64,000 nt of DNA from Aquincola tertiaricarbonis (GCF_023573145.1 NZ_CP097636.1:2232001-2296000); one strand, 5' to 3'; numbered from the stretch's first letter, positions 53,742-63,014 are shown. The notes: a model not told the origin generated them from the sequence alone. Program-made: numbers and translations.

Positions 53742-54287
53742 CTACAGGCGATCGCCCACCGCGTGGTAGTGGCCGGCATGGAACACCAGCGCCGGCAGCT
53801 CGGGCGCATGGCGATGGCGCTGCACCTGGCCGATGAACAGCACATGGTCGCCGGCCGCCTGCTGGTGGGTGAGCGTGCATTCGAAGACGGCGGTGCAGCC
53901 GGCCAGCACCGGCGCGCCGTGGGCGCCGTCGCTCCAGTCGCCCTGGTGGAACTTGTCGGCCACCGAAGAGGCGAAGCGCCGCGACAGCTCGGCCTGGTCT
54001 TCGGCCAGCACGTTGACGGCAAAACCGGCCGAAGCCGCGAACGGCGCCAGGCTGCTGCTGGCCTGGCGCAGCGACCACAGCACCAGCGGCGGGTCCAGCG
54101 ACAGCGCGCTGAAGGAATTGGCCGTCAGGCCCACCCGCGCGCCATCGGGCGCCCGGCAGGTGATGATGGTGACGCCGGTGGCGTAGCGGCCCAGCGCGGC
54201 GCGCAGCGCCAGACGCTCGGCGGCAGGGTCGGGCGCCGGGCTGGCGGCCGGCACCGCGGCGGCAGCAGAATGCAGCGGCGCGTTCAT
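53742..54287 (-). CDS. Flavin reductase family protein (FMN-binding split barrel)
   Basis: 181 residues from ATG 54287, which overlaps the crcB stop. RAALGRYATGVTIITCRAPD, VGLTANSFSALSLDPPLVLW and NVLAEDQAELSRRFA are typical of HpaC/RutF-like reductases that supply reduced flavin to a partner monooxygenase. The first 25 residues are Ala/Pro-rich and probably disordered. No partner oxygenase is adjacent. Confidence 0.85.
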   Translation of the reverse strand: MNAPLHSAAAAVPAASPAPDPAAERLALRAALGRYATGVTIITCRAPDGARVGLTANSFSALSLDPPLVLWSLRQASSSLAPFAASAGFAVNVLAEDQAELSRRFASSVADKFHQGDWSDGAHGAPVLAGCTAVFECTLTHQQAAGDHVLFIGQVQRHRHAPELPALVFHAGHYHAVGDRL

Positions 54288-54685
54288 GCCCGCAGCACCA
54301 GGCGCGCCAGCGCAAAGCCCAGCGCCGCGCACAGCAGCGCGCCCATGACATGGGCCAGCGTGTGCGCCAGCGCCAGCGGCAGCTCGCCGCGCTGCAGCAG
54401 GCCCAGCGATTCGGCCGAGAAGCTGGAAAAGGTGGTCAGCCCGCCCAGGAAGCCGGTGATCACCAGGTGGCGCAGCGTCTCGTCGGGGTGGCGGGTGAAC
54501 AGCAGCATCGCAAAACCGATCATCAACCCGCCCACGCAGTTGACGAACAGCGTGCCCACCGGAAAGCCGCGCCACACCGCGTTGAGCCACAAGCCGGCGG
54601 CAAAGCGCGACAGCGCCCCCACCACGGCGCCGGCCGCGATGGCGGCCACGGTGCTCCAGGGCACGTTCGCCACGGTCCCCGTCAT
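54284..54685 (-). CDS. crcB: Fluoride exporter CrcB/Fluc
   Basis: 133 residues, four membrane helices. Hallmarks: FPVGTLFVNCVGGLMIGFAM with the conserved Asn, and GFLGGLTTFSSFSAES with the Phe box and Thr/Ser track of the fluoride pore. It forms a dual-topology dimer that exports fluoride. It overlaps moaE upstream and the flavin reductase downstream. No fluoride riboswitch is visible because the gene is inside an operon. Confidence 0.93.
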   Translation of the reverse strand: MTGTVANVPWSTVAAIAAGAVVGALSRFAAGLWLNAVWRGFPVGTLFVNCVGGLMIGFAMLLFTRHPDETLRHLVITGFLGGLTTFSSFSAESLGLLQRGELPLALAHTLAHVMGALLCAALGFALARLVLRA

Positions 54686-55224
54686 GCCGGCTGCCCTGCG
54701 GTGGCCATGGCAGGCGCCACGACCGGCGCATTGCCGGTGGGCAGGCCCCAGCGCGCGGCGGCGGCGTCGTCGGCCACGCGGGCGTCCACCCAGTGGGCGC
54801 CGGCGGCCGTGTGTTCCTTCTTCCAGAACGGGGCCTGGGTCTTGAGGTAGTCCATCAGGAATTCGCAGGCCTGGAAGGCTTCGCCGCGATGGGCGGCGCT
54901 CACCGCCACCAGCACGATCTGGTCGTTGAGGGCCAGCGGGCCCACGCGGTGCACCACCCGCGCGCCGCGGATGCCGAAGCGCTGGCGCGCCGCGTCCACC
55001 ATGGCTTCGATGGCACGCTCGGTCATGCCGGGGTAGTGCTCCAGCTCCAGCAGCTGCACCGGCTGCACGGCCTGGGCGGCGCTGCCGTCGCGGTCGCGCA
55101 CCGTGCCCACGAAAGCCGCCACCGCGCCCACGCCGGCATCGCCCGCGCGCAAGGCAGCCACTTCGGCCGACAGGTCGAAGTCCTCGGCCTGGATGCGCAC
55201 CACCTGAAACTGTTCCCTCTGCAT
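54682..55224 (-). CDS. moaE: Molybdopterin synthase catalytic subunit MoaE
   Basis: 180 residues. Together with thiocarboxylated MoaD it inserts the dithiolene sulfurs into precursor Z. Signatures: AAFVGTVRDRDGS, HYPGMTERAIEAM, and the catalytic region VVHRVGPLALNDQIVLVAVS followed by DYLKTQAPFWKKE with conserved Lys residues. About 30 residues longer than E. coli MoaE owing to a C-terminal extension. Separated from moaD by a dapA homologue on the other strand. Confidence 0.94.
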   Translation of the reverse strand: MQREQFQVVRIQAEDFDLSAEVAALRAGDAGVGAVAAFVGTVRDRDGSAAQAVQPVQLLELEHYPGMTERAIEAMVDAARQRFGIRGARVVHRVGPLALNDQIVLVAVSAAHRGEAFQACEFLMDYLKTQAPFWKKEHTAAGAHWVDARVADDAAAARWGLPTGNAPVVAPAMATAGQPA

Positions 55225-55488
55225 CCGCAGGATTGTGTCATCTACACTGCAGCCCCATGCCCGGTCACGCCTTCCGCCCTGCTCACGTCCGCTTTGCGGC
55301 GGCGGGCGCCCGCGCACTCAAAAAACGGCAGCGCTTCTGACCGGAGCTGCGGTTCCGTGGTCGGATGCGACACGACGGAACCGGCCAAGCAACAGCAAGC
55401 CTCCCCCTGCTTCTCCTGCCCCGCCAGCCACCGCCGAGCCGCACGCGCACGCGGTTTGCCACTCGGTCGCTCTCAGGAGAACTTTCAG

Positions 55489-56370
55489 ATGCTCGATCTC
55501 TCAGGCGTATGGATTCCGCTGGTCACCCCATTCAGCGGCGGCCGGCTCGACCTGCCCGCGCTCACCCGGCTGGTGGCCACGCTGGCGCCGCGCGGCATTG
55601 CCGGCTACGTGGTGTGCGGCAGCACCGGTGAAGCGGCGCTGCTCAGCGACGACGAACAGCGCCAGGTGCTGCAGGCGGTGCTGGACGCGCAGACCGGCCT
55701 GCCGGTGCTGATGGGCGTGGCCGGCAGCGCGCCGCAGCCGGTGCGCACCGAGCTGCTGCAATGGGCCGAGTACCCGGTGGCCGGCTTCCTGGTGCCGCCG
55801 CCGCTGTACGTGCGGCCGCCGCAGGCCGGCGTGATCGACTTCTTCAGCACGCTGGCCGATGCCTCGCCGCGGCCAGTGGTGCTGTACGACATCCCGTCGC
55901 GCACCGGCACCCGCATCCAGCGCGAGACCGCGCTGGCGCTGGCCGCCCACGCCAACATCATCGGCCTGAAGGACTGCGGCGGCCACCTGGCCGACACGCA
56001 GGCGCTGATCGACGACGGCCGGCTGCAGGTGCTGGCGGGCGACGACATCGAGATCTTCGCGACGCTGTGCATGGGCGGCGCGGGCAGCATCTCGGCCTCG
56101 GCCCACCTGCACCCCGAGCTGTTCGTGCGGCTGCACCAGCAACTGCGCGTCGGCGACCTGCCCGCCGCGCGGCGGCTGTGGCAGGCGCTGCAGCCCTGGA
56201 TCCGCGCCGCCTTCGCCGAGCCCAACCCGGCACCGGCCAAGGCCGCGCTGGCCGCGCAAGGCCTGCTGCGCAACGAGCTGCGCGCGCCGATGCAGCCGGT
56301 GTCGGCGGCACTGCAGCAGCAGATCGAAGCGTTGGTGGATCAGCTGGGCCGACTGGCCCGGGAGGCTTGA
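55489..56370 (+). CDS. dapA: Dihydrodipicolinate synthase family protein
   Basis: 293 residues. TIM-barrel class I aldolase: GYVVCGSTGEAALLSDDEQR (the usual first Thr of the TTG motif is Ser), the Tyr and Arg in VLYDIPSRTGTRI, and the Schiff-base Lys in NIIGLKDCGG. It condenses pyruvate with aspartate semialdehyde in lysine synthesis, although relatives act on other aldehydes. AGGAG lies nine bases before ATG 55489. It sits alone on the plus strand between moaE and moaD, which are usually adjacent. Confidence 0.85.
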   Translation: MLDLSGVWIPLVTPFSGGRLDLPALTRLVATLAPRGIAGYVVCGSTGEAALLSDDEQRQVLQAVLDAQTGLPVLMGVAGSAPQPVRTELLQWAEYPVAGFLVPPPLYVRPPQAGVIDFFSTLADASPRPVVLYDIPSRTGTRIQRETALALAAHANIIGLKDCGGHLADTQALIDDGRLQVLAGDDIEIFATLCMGGAGSISASAHLHPELFVRLHQQLRVGDLPAARRLWQALQPWIRAAFAEPNPAPAKAALAAQGLLRNELRAPMQPVSAALQQQIEALVDQLGRLAREA

Positions 56371-56375
56371 CTCAG

Positions 56376-56450
56376 CACCCCCAAGCTCGCTGCGCTCGCG
56401 GCCCCCCATGGGGGCGCTCGGCCCCTTGGGCCGTCCCGGCGGGACCTTTT
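56376..56450. repeat. Palindrome-rich intergenic repeat with terminator-like end
   Basis: Contains CCCCCATGGGGG (56403-56414), a GGCCC/GGGCC dyad (56420-56432) and GTCCC-GGC-GGGAC (56433-56445) followed by CTTTT. Similar palindromic blocks recur between genes in Burkholderiales genomes. The last hairpin plus T run may end dapA transcription, and the block lies between convergent dapA and moaD. Repetitiveness elsewhere in the genome is assumed, not seen. Confidence 0.5.
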
Positions 56451-56721
56451 AGCCGCCCGTCACCGGCGGAAAGAACGCCACCTCGGCGCCGTCGGACAGC
56501 ACCTGCTGCTCGTCCTGGCACATCACCTGGGCCACCGCGCAGCGCACCGCGCGGCCGGGGGCCAAGCGCTCGGCATGGGCGGGGCTGCGGGCCACCAGCG
56601 CGGCGCGCAGGTCGGCCACGCGGCTGCCGGCGGGCAGCTGCACCGCCTCCCCACTGCCCAGGGCTTCGCGCAGCGCGGCGAAGTAGCGCACCTGCACGGT
56701 CATCAACACGTCGGCCGTCAT
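56449..56721 (-). CDS. moaD: Molybdopterin synthase sulfur carrier MoaD
   Basis: 90 residues, ubiquitin-like beta-grasp (VQVRYFAALREALGSGEAVQ) ending in VAFFPPVTGG with the terminal Gly-Gly that is adenylated and thiocarboxylated. ATG 56721 overlaps the moeA stop (ATGA). Confidence 0.94.
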   Translation of the reverse strand: MTADVLMTVQVRYFAALREALGSGEAVQLPAGSRVADLRAALVARSPAHAERLAPGRAVRCAVAQVMCQDEQQVLSDGAEVAFFPPVTGG

Positions 56722-58004
56722 GCGCCCACCAGCTGCTGCATCGGCAGAAAGGCCACGGTGTCCCCCCGGGCGATGGCCTGACCGGGCGGGTTGTCCACCA
56801 GGCCGTCGGCCCACACGGTGGAGGTGAGCACGCCCGAGCCCTGGTTGCTGTACAGCACTAGCTCGCCGCTGGCGTCGTCGAAGCGTACCCGCAGGAACTC
56901 GCGCCGCTTGTCGGGCCGCGGCCAGTCGAAGCCGGCGCGCGCCGTCAGCGCCCGCGGCAGCGTGGCCGGCAGGCCCTGCAGCGCCTGCAGCACCGGCCGC
57001 ACCGCCACCATGAAGGTGATGAAGGCCGACACCGGGTTGCCCGGCAGGCCGACGAACAGCGCCTCACCACCGTCCGACGAGCCCCGGCGCACCGCGCCGA
57101 AGGCCAGCGGCTTGCCGGGCTTGATGGCCAGCTGCCACAGCGCCAGCCGGCCTTCGGCCTGCACCGCCGGCTTCACATGGTCTTCGTCGCCCACCGACAC
57201 GCCGCCGCAGGTGATGATGAGGTCGTGCCCGGCCGCCGCCTGGCGCAGCGCGTCGCGGGTGGCGTCCAGCCTGTCGGCCACGATGCCCAGGTCCGTCACC
57301 TCGCAGCCGGCCGATTGCAGCAGCCCGCGCAGCGTGTAGCGGTTGGAGTTGTAGATGGCGCCAGGCGGCATGCGATCGGGCGGCACCTGGTCGGGCATCA
57401 CCAGCTCGTCGCCGGTGGAAAACAGCGCCACGCGTGGCCGGCGCAGCACCGTCACCTGCGCCGCGCCCACCGAGGCGGCCAGACCCAGCGCCTGCGGCGT
57501 CATCCGCTGGCCGCGTTCCAGCACCACGGCGCCGCTGCGCACGTCTTCGCCGCGGCGGCGGATGGAAAAGCCCGGCGGCGGCACCAGGTTCACGCGCACG
57601 CTGCCCAGGCCCTGCGGGTCGCCCCCGGCCACGGCTTCGCAGCGCTCCTGCATCACCACCGCGTCGGCGTCGGCGGGGATCTGCGCGCCGGTGAAGATGC
57701 GGGCCGCGGTACCCGGCTGCAGCGGCTGCCCCACCACGCCGGCGGGGATGCGCTGGCTCACCGGCAGCAGCGTGCCTTCGGCCGGCACGTCGGCCACGCG
57801 CACGGCGTAGCCGTCCATCGCGGTGTTGTCCTGCGGCGGCACGTCCAGGCCGGAACGCACCTCGGCCGCCAGCACGCGGCCCAGCGCGTCGAAGGTGGAC
57901 AGGGTTTCGGTCTCGGTGATGGCGGCGGCGCGGGCGCCTTCGCCCAGCAGGCGCAGCGCTTCGTCCAGCGGCATCAGCCCGGGGCGGTCAGCAGTGGCAG
58001 TCAT
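56718..58004 (-). CDS. moeA: Molybdopterin molybdenumtransferase MoeA
   Basis: 428 residues. Inserts molybdate into adenylated molybdopterin. Signatures: RVLAAEVRSGLDVPPQDNTA then MDGYAVR, IFTGAQIPADADAVVMQE, FSTGDELV, and the MoCF motif TCGGVSVGDEDHV with GLPGNPVSAFITF. ATG 58004 overlaps the mobB stop, so the mobB-moeA-moaD genes are translationally coupled. Confidence 0.95.
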   Translation of the reverse strand: MTATADRPGLMPLDEALRLLGEGARAAAITETETLSTFDALGRVLAAEVRSGLDVPPQDNTAMDGYAVRVADVPAEGTLLPVSQRIPAGVVGQPLQPGTAARIFTGAQIPADADAVVMQERCEAVAGGDPQGLGSVRVNLVPPPGFSIRRRGEDVRSGAVVLERGQRMTPQALGLAASVGAAQVTVLRRPRVALFSTGDELVMPDQVPPDRMPPGAIYNSNRYTLRGLLQSAGCEVTDLGIVADRLDATRDALRQAAAGHDLIITCGGVSVGDEDHVKPAVQAEGRLALWQLAIKPGKPLAFGAVRRGSSDGGEALFVGLPGNPVSAFITFMVAVRPVLQALQGLPATLPRALTARAGFDWPRPDKRREFLRVRFDDASGELVLYSNQGSGVLTSTVWADGLVDNPPGQAIARGDTVAFLPMQQLVGA

Positions 58005-58573
58005 GCGGTCTCGTCAGGAAGGTGGTGCTCCGGCCGGTAGTCGAAGCGGTCGCCCGATTCCACCAGCCATTGCGCGACGGCGCCGGGGTCGTCGATGGAC
58101 AACAGCGGCAGCGACGTGGGCACCGGCGGCGGGCTGTCGGTGGCCAGCGCCACCACGAAGGGGTCGTCGGTATACAGCGGCGCCAGCTGCTGCGGCGCGG
58201 CGGCGCGGCGCACCTCGATCTTGGGCAGGTCGGCATGCTTGAAACCTTCGACCAGCACCCAGTCGCAGGGCGACAGCTCGGCCAGCAGCTGATGCACCGA
58301 AGGCTCGGCCTCGGTCTCGTACTCGCGCAGCAACGCCAGGCGCTTCTGCGAGGCCAGCAGCACCTCGAAGGCACCGGCCTCGCGGTGGCGCCAGCTGTCC
58401 TTGCCGGGGGTGTCGACGTCGAAGCGCTTGTGCGCATGCTTGAGCACCGACACCCGCAGCCCGCGGGCCTTGAGCGCGGCCAGGACGCCGGTGATCAGCG
58501 TGGTCTTGCCGACGTTGGAGGGGCCGGCAAAACCCACCAGCTTGAAGCGCGGCACGGCCTGGACTGCAGCCAT
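58001..58573 (-). CDS. mobB: Molybdopterin-guanine dinucleotide biosynthesis adaptor MobB
   Basis: 190 residues. GTP-binding P-loop GFAGPSNVGKTTLITGVLAA, then VSVLKHAHKRFDVDTPGKDS typical of MobB, and LVEGFKHADLPKIEV. It helps MobA attach GMP to the cofactor. It starts 11 bp after thrC, so the whole set from alaA to moaD is probably one transcript. Confidence 0.93.
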   Translation of the reverse strand: MAAVQAVPRFKLVGFAGPSNVGKTTLITGVLAALKARGLRVSVLKHAHKRFDVDTPGKDSWRHREAGAFEVLLASQKRLALLREYETEAEPSVHQLLAELSPCDWVLVEGFKHADLPKIEVRRAAAPQQLAPLYTDDPFVVALATDSPPPVPTSLPLLSIDDPGAVAQWLVESGDRFDYRPEHHLPDETA

Positions 58574-58584
58574 CGAGGCCGCGC

Positions 58585-59997
58585 TCAGGCGCTGACGTGG
58601 GCCGAGATGTAGGCCTTGACGCCCTGTGGGTCGGCCGGCATCACGGAAAAGCGCTTGGGCAGGTCCTCGATGCCCTGCAGCGCGGCCGGGCGCTCGGGCT
58701 CACGGCCCAGGGCTTCGCGGATGGTGTCGGCGAACTTCACCGGCAGCGCGGTTTCCAGCACCAGCGTGGTGGTGCCGGCCAGCGCGCATTCACGCGCCAC
58801 TTTCAGCCCGTCGGCGGTGTGGGTGTCGATCATCACGCCGTAGCGTTCCCAGGTGTCGCGGATGGTGCGCAGCCGGTCGGCATGGGTGCTCTTGCCCGAG
58901 ACAAAGCCGAAGCCGGCGATGCGGCCGAACTCTTCGGGCGTGAGGCTGAACACGCCGGCCTGCTCCACCTGTTCGCCGAACAGGTGGCGCACGCGCTGGC
59001 CGTCGCGGCCCATCAGATCAAAGACGAAGCGCTCGAAGTTGCTGGCCTTGCTGATGTCCATCGACGGGCTGGACGTCTCGTGCGTCTCGTGGCCCTTGCG
59101 CACGCGGTAGGTGCCGGTGCGGAAGAACTCGTCGAGCACGTCGTTCTCGTTGGTGGCCAGGATCAGCCGCTCGATCGGCAGGCCCATCATGCGGGCCACG
59201 TGGCCGGCGCAGATGTTGCCGAAGTTGCCCGAAGGCACGGCGAAGCTGACGCGCTCGGCATTGCCTTGCGTGGCCTGGAAATAGCCGGCGAAGTAGTACA
59301 CCACCTGGGCCAGCAGCCGCGCCCAGTTGATGGAGTTGACGGTGCCGATGCGGTGGGCCCGCTTGTACGGCAGGTCGTTGCTCACTGCCTTGACGATGTC
59401 CTGGCAGTCGTCGAACACGCCTTCGATGGCGATGTTGTGGATGTTCTCGTCCTGCAGGCTGAACATCTGCGCCTGCTGGAACGGGCTCATGCGGCCATGG
59501 GGGCTGAGCATGAACACCCGCACGCCCTGCTTGCCGCGCATCGCGTATTCGGCGGCGCTGCCGGTGTCGCCCGAGGTGGCGCCCAGGATGTTGAGCGTTT
59601 CGCCGCGGCGGGCCAGTTCGTACTCGAACAGGTTACCCAGCAGCTGCATCGCCATGTCCTTGAAGGCCAGCGTGGGCCCGTTGGACAGGGCTTCCAGCGC
59701 CAGCCCCGGCTCCAGCGGCTTCAGCGGCACGATGGCCTCGGTGCCGAAGACCTCGTGCGTGTAGGTCTTGCGCACCAGCGCCCGCAGGTCGTCGGCCGGG
59801 ATGTCGTCGATGTACAGCGACAGGATCTCGAACGCCAGATCGGCATACGAGAGCGTGCGCCAGCGGTTCATCGTGGCGTCGTCGACCTTCGGGTACTGCT
59901 CGGGCAGGTACAGGCCACCATCGGGCGCCAGGCCCTCGAGCAGGATCTCGCTGAAGCTGCGGCGCTGGGCGTCGCCCCGGGTGCTGATGTATTTCAC
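58585..59997 (-). CDS. thrC: Threonine synthase ThrC
   Basis: 470 residues. PLP-dependent conversion of phosphohomoserine to threonine. MKYISTRGDAQRRSFSEILL is the usual start; the PLP Lys is in SNGPTLAFKDMAMQLLG; ILGATSGDTGSAAEYAMRGK binds the phosphate; SVPSGNFGNICAGHVARMMG type sequence follows near 255. It starts 2 bp after hom, in the same operon. Confidence 0.97.
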   Translation of the reverse strand: MKYISTRGDAQRRSFSEILLEGLAPDGGLYLPEQYPKVDDATMNRWRTLSYADLAFEILSLYIDDIPADDLRALVRKTYTHEVFGTEAIVPLKPLEPGLALEALSNGPTLAFKDMAMQLLGNLFEYELARRGETLNILGATSGDTGSAAEYAMRGKQGVRVFMLSPHGRMSPFQQAQMFSLQDENIHNIAIEGVFDDCQDIVKAVSNDLPYKRAHRIGTVNSINWARLLAQVVYYFAGYFQATQGNAERVSFAVPSGNFGNICAGHVARMMGLPIERLILATNENDVLDEFFRTGTYRVRKGHETHETSSPSMDISKASNFERFVFDLMGRDGQRVRHLFGEQVEQAGVFSLTPEEFGRIAGFGFVSGKSTHADRLRTIRDTWERYGVMIDTHTADGLKVARECALAGTTTLVLETALPVKFADTIREALGREPERPAALQGIEDLPKRFSVMPADPQGVKAYISAHVSA

Positions 59998-59999
59998 GG

Positions 60000-61313
60000 T
60001 CAGGCCAGCTCTTCCTTGCGCAGCGCGACGATGGGGGCCAGCACCGTGGGCAGCGCCTGCATCTGCGCCAGGGCCTGGCGCATGCGGCCTTCCACGGTGT
60101 CGTGGGTGAGGATGATCAGGTCGGTCTGGCGCTCACCCTCGGCGGATTCGCGCTGCAGCACCGCGTCGATCGAGATGTCGCGCTCGGCCAGGATGGTGGT
60201 GATGCGGCTGAGCACGCCGGTTTCGTCGGCCACCACCAGGCGCAGGTAGAAGGCGGTGCGCACCTGCTCGATCGGCAGGATGGGCGCATCGCTCATCGCA
60301 TCGGGCTGGAAGGCCAGGTGCGGCACGCGGTGGTCGGGGTCGGCGGTGTGCAGGCGGGTGATGTCCACCAGATCGGCCACCACGGCGCTGGCGGTGGGCT
60401 CGCTGCCCGCGCCCTTGCCGTAGTACAGCGTGGTGCCCACGGCATCACCCTGTACCACGACGGCGTTCATCGCGCCTTCCACGTTGGCGATCAGCCGCTT
60501 GGCGGGCACCAGCGTCGGGTGCACGCGCAGCTCGATGCCTTCGTCGCGCCGGCGGGTGATGCCCAGCAGCTTGATGCGGTAGCCCAGCTGCTCGGCATAG
60601 CGGATGTCGGCGGCCTGCAGCTTGGTGATGCCCTCGATGTGGGCCTTGTCGAACTGCACCGGCACGCCGAAGGCGATGGCGCTCATGATGGTGGCCTTGT
60701 GGGCCGCGTCCACGCCTTCGATGTCGAAGGTGGGGTCGGCCTCGGCATAGCCCAGGCGCTGCGCTTCGGCCAGCACGGTGCCGAAGTCCAGGCCCTTGCT
60801 GCGCATCTCGCTCAAGATGAAGTTGGTGGTGCCGTTGATGATGCCGGCGATCCACTCGATGCGGTTGGCCGTCAGGCCTTCGCGCAGCGCCTTGATGATG
60901 GGAATGCCCCCGGCCACCGCGGCCTCGAAGCCCACCATCACGCCCTTGGCGCTGGCCGCCGCGAAGATCTCGCTGCCGTGCACGGCCAGCAAGGCCTTGT
61001 TGGCGGTGACCACGTGCTTGCCGGCCTCGATGGCGGCCAGCACCAGCGCGCGGGCGCGGTCGGTGCCGCCGATCAGCTCGACCACGATGTCGACGTCGGG
61101 GCGGCGCACCGCGGCCTCGAAATCGTCGGCAGTGGCCACGCCGGTGGCGCCCAGCGCCTCATGCGCCTTGGCGGTGTTGCGCGCCGCGATGGCGATGACT
61201 TCCAGGCCGCGGCCGGCGCGGCGCTGGATTTCCTGCTGGTTGCGTTGCAGCACATGCACCACGCCGCTGGCCACCACGCCAGCGCCGAGCACGGCGATCC
61301 GAATCGGTTTCAT
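60000..61313 (-). CDS. hom: Homoserine dehydrogenase
   Basis: 437 residues. NAD(P)-binding VLGAGVVASGVVHVL at the N-terminus, catalytic region GGIPIIKALREGLTANRIEW and IINGTTNFILSEM, and FDIEGVDAAHKATIMSAIAF. A C-terminal ACT domain (FYLRLVVADETGVLSRITTI) allows threonine feedback. Monofunctional, without an aspartokinase part. Overlaps the alaA stop (ATGA). Confidence 0.97.
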   Translation of the reverse strand: MKPIRIAVLGAGVVASGVVHVLQRNQQEIQRRAGRGLEVIAIAARNTAKAHEALGATGVATADDFEAAVRRPDVDIVVELIGGTDRARALVLAAIEAGKHVVTANKALLAVHGSEIFAAASAKGVMVGFEAAVAGGIPIIKALREGLTANRIEWIAGIINGTTNFILSEMRSKGLDFGTVLAEAQRLGYAEADPTFDIEGVDAAHKATIMSAIAFGVPVQFDKAHIEGITKLQAADIRYAEQLGYRIKLLGITRRRDEGIELRVHPTLVPAKRLIANVEGAMNAVVVQGDAVGTTLYYGKGAGSEPTASAVVADLVDITRLHTADPDHRVPHLAFQPDAMSDAPILPIEQVRTAFYLRLVVADETGVLSRITTILAERDISIDAVLQRESAEGERQTDLIILTHDTVEGRMRQALAQMQALPTVLAPIVALRKEELA

Positions 61314-62536
61314 TGGGAATGTCTCTTGCGGTAATGCTCGAGGAAGCGCGCGATGCGGCCGATGGCCTCGGCCAGGTCGTCGGAGTTGGGCAGGAACACG
61401 ATGCGGAAGTGGTCGGGCGTGGGCCAGTTGAAGCCCGTGCCCTGCACGATCAGCACCTTTTCCTCGGCCAGCAGCTCATACGCGAACTGCTGGTCGTTCT
61501 GGATGGGGTACAGGCGCGGGTCCAGCCGCGGGAACATGTACAGCGCGGCCTTGGGCTTGACCACGCTCACGCCCGGAATCTGCGACAGCAGCTCATAGGC
61601 CAGGTCGCGCTGGCGGCACAGTCGGCCGGTAGGCGCCACCAGGTCGTTGATGCTCTGGTAGCCGCCCAGCGCAGTTTGAATCGCCAGCTGGCCCGGCGTG
61701 TTGGCGCACAGCCGCATCGAGGCCAGCATATTCAGGCCCTCGATGTAGTCGCGGGCATGGCGCTTGTCGCCCGACACCACCATCCAGCCGGCACGGTAGC
61801 CGCAGCTGCGGTAGTTCTTCGACAGGCCGTTGTAGGTGATGCACAGCACGTCGTCGGCCAGCGAGGCGATGCTGGTGTGCACCTGGCCGTCGTACAGCGT
61901 CTTGTCGTAGATCTCGTCGGCCAGGATCAGCAGCTGGTGCTGGCGCGCCACTTCCACGATCTCGCGCAGCACGCTCTCGGGGTACAGCGCGCCGGTCGGG
62001 TTGTTCGGGTTGATGACGACGATGGCCTTGGTGTTCGGCGTGATCTTGGCGCGGATGTCGGCGATCTCGGGCAGCCAGTCGCTCTGCTCGTCGCACATGT
62101 AGTGCACCGGCGTGCCGCCCGACAGCGCCACCGACGCGGTGTACAGCGGGTAGTCGGGCGAAGGCAGCAGCACCTCGTCGCCGTTGTTCAGCAGCGCGTT
62201 CAGGCTCATGGTGATGAGCTCGGACACGCCATTGCCCAGGTACACGTCATCGACCGTGACGCCCTTGATGTTCTTTTGCTGCGTGTAGTGCACCACCGCC
62301 TTGCGCGGCGCGAACAGCCCCAGGCTGTCGGTGTAGCCGGCCGTGTGCGGCAGGTTGCGGATCATGTCCTGCACGATCTCGTCGGGCGGCTCCAGCCCGA
62401 ACGCGGCCACGTTGCCGATGTTGAGCTTGATGATCTTCTGGCCTTCGTCCTCCATCTGCCGCGCCTTGGCCAGCACCGGTCCACGAATGTCGTAACACAC
62501 GTCGGCGAGCTTGGTGGACTTTGATAGCGGCTTCAC
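61310..62536 (-). CDS. alaA: Alanine transaminase AlaA-type aminotransferase
   Basis: 408 residues, class I PLP aminotransferase. The close match to E. coli AlaA includes STKLADVCYDIRGPVL, NIGNVAAFGLEPPDEI, VINPNNPTGALYP, ILADEIYDKTLYD and the PLP Lys in TYNGLSKNYRSCGYRAGW. First gene of the alaA-hom-thrC-mobB-moeA-moaD operon, divergent from the Mth938-like gene with 35 bp between starts. Confidence 0.92.
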   Translation of the reverse strand: MKPLSKSTKLADVCYDIRGPVLAKARQMEDEGQKIIKLNIGNVAAFGLEPPDEIVQDMIRNLPHTAGYTDSLGLFAPRKAVVHYTQQKNIKGVTVDDVYLGNGVSELITMSLNALLNNGDEVLLPSPDYPLYTASVALSGGTPVHYMCDEQSDWLPEIADIRAKITPNTKAIVVINPNNPTGALYPESVLREIVEVARQHQLLILADEIYDKTLYDGQVHTSIASLADDVLCITYNGLSKNYRSCGYRAGWMVVSGDKRHARDYIEGLNMLASMRLCANTPGQLAIQTALGGYQSINDLVAPTGRLCRQRDLAYELLSQIPGVSVVKPKAALYMFPRLDPRLYPIQNDQQFAYELLAEEKVLIVQGTGFNWPTPDHFRIVFLPNSDDLAEAIGRIARFLEHYRKRHSQ

Positions 62537-62571
62537 AGGGGGTTCTCCGAAGAACCGATAATTAGACCACG

Positions 62572-62949
62572 ATGAAATTCCAACCCGACCATCTCGAAGG
62601 CGTCAACAGCATCTCTCGTGTCGAGCCGGGTCGGCTGTGGGTCAACGGCAGCGCCTACACCGCCAGCGTGCTGGTGCCCTGGCGCGGCCAGCCGGTGGCC
62701 TGGCCCGTGGCCGACGTGCCCGAACTCACCGCCGCTCACTTCGAGCAGGTGCTGGCGCTGCAGCCCGAGCTGGTGATCTTCGGCTCCGGCACACGGCTGC
62801 GCTTTGTCAGCCCGGCGCTGCAGCGCGCGCTGATTGAGCGGCGCATCGGCGTCGAGACCATGGACACGCCCGCCGCCTGCCGCACCTACAACGTGCTGGC
62901 CAGCGAGGGCCGCTCGGTGGTGGCCGCGCTGCTGCTGCAACCGCAGTGA
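62572..62949 (+). CDS. Mth938-like (DUF498) domain protein
   Basis: 125 residues. WVNGSAYTASVLVPWRGQPV, LALQPELVIFGSGTRLRFVS and RIGVETMDTPAACRTYNVLA are typical of the Mth938/NDUFAF3-like fold. Function in bacteria unclear; the eukaryotic relative helps assemble complex I. Starts with its own short promoter region shared with alaA. ATG 62572. Confidence 0.88.
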   Translation: MKFQPDHLEGVNSISRVEPGRLWVNGSAYTASVLVPWRGQPVAWPVADVPELTAAHFEQVLALQPELVIFGSGTRLRFVSPALQRALIERRIGVETMDTPAACRTYNVLASEGRSVVAALLLQPQ

Positions 62950-63008
62950 ATCCTCACCGGCCAGGCAAGTTCAAACCTCACGAAAACCGGCCGGTCGTGC
63001 CGGCCCCG

Positions 63009-63014
63009 TATAAT
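63009..63014 (+). promoter_or_regulatory. -10 box (TATAAT) upstream of the peroxiredoxin gene
   Basis: A perfect TATAAT lies 52 bp before the start codon at 63066 in an otherwise GC-rich gap. No good -35 hexamer is seen at the right distance, so an activator may be needed. Confidence 0.45.

Noticed and set aside
54680..55230. Fluoride riboswitch controlling crcB
   Set aside because: crcB overlaps the moaE gene and there is no untranslated region ahead of it.
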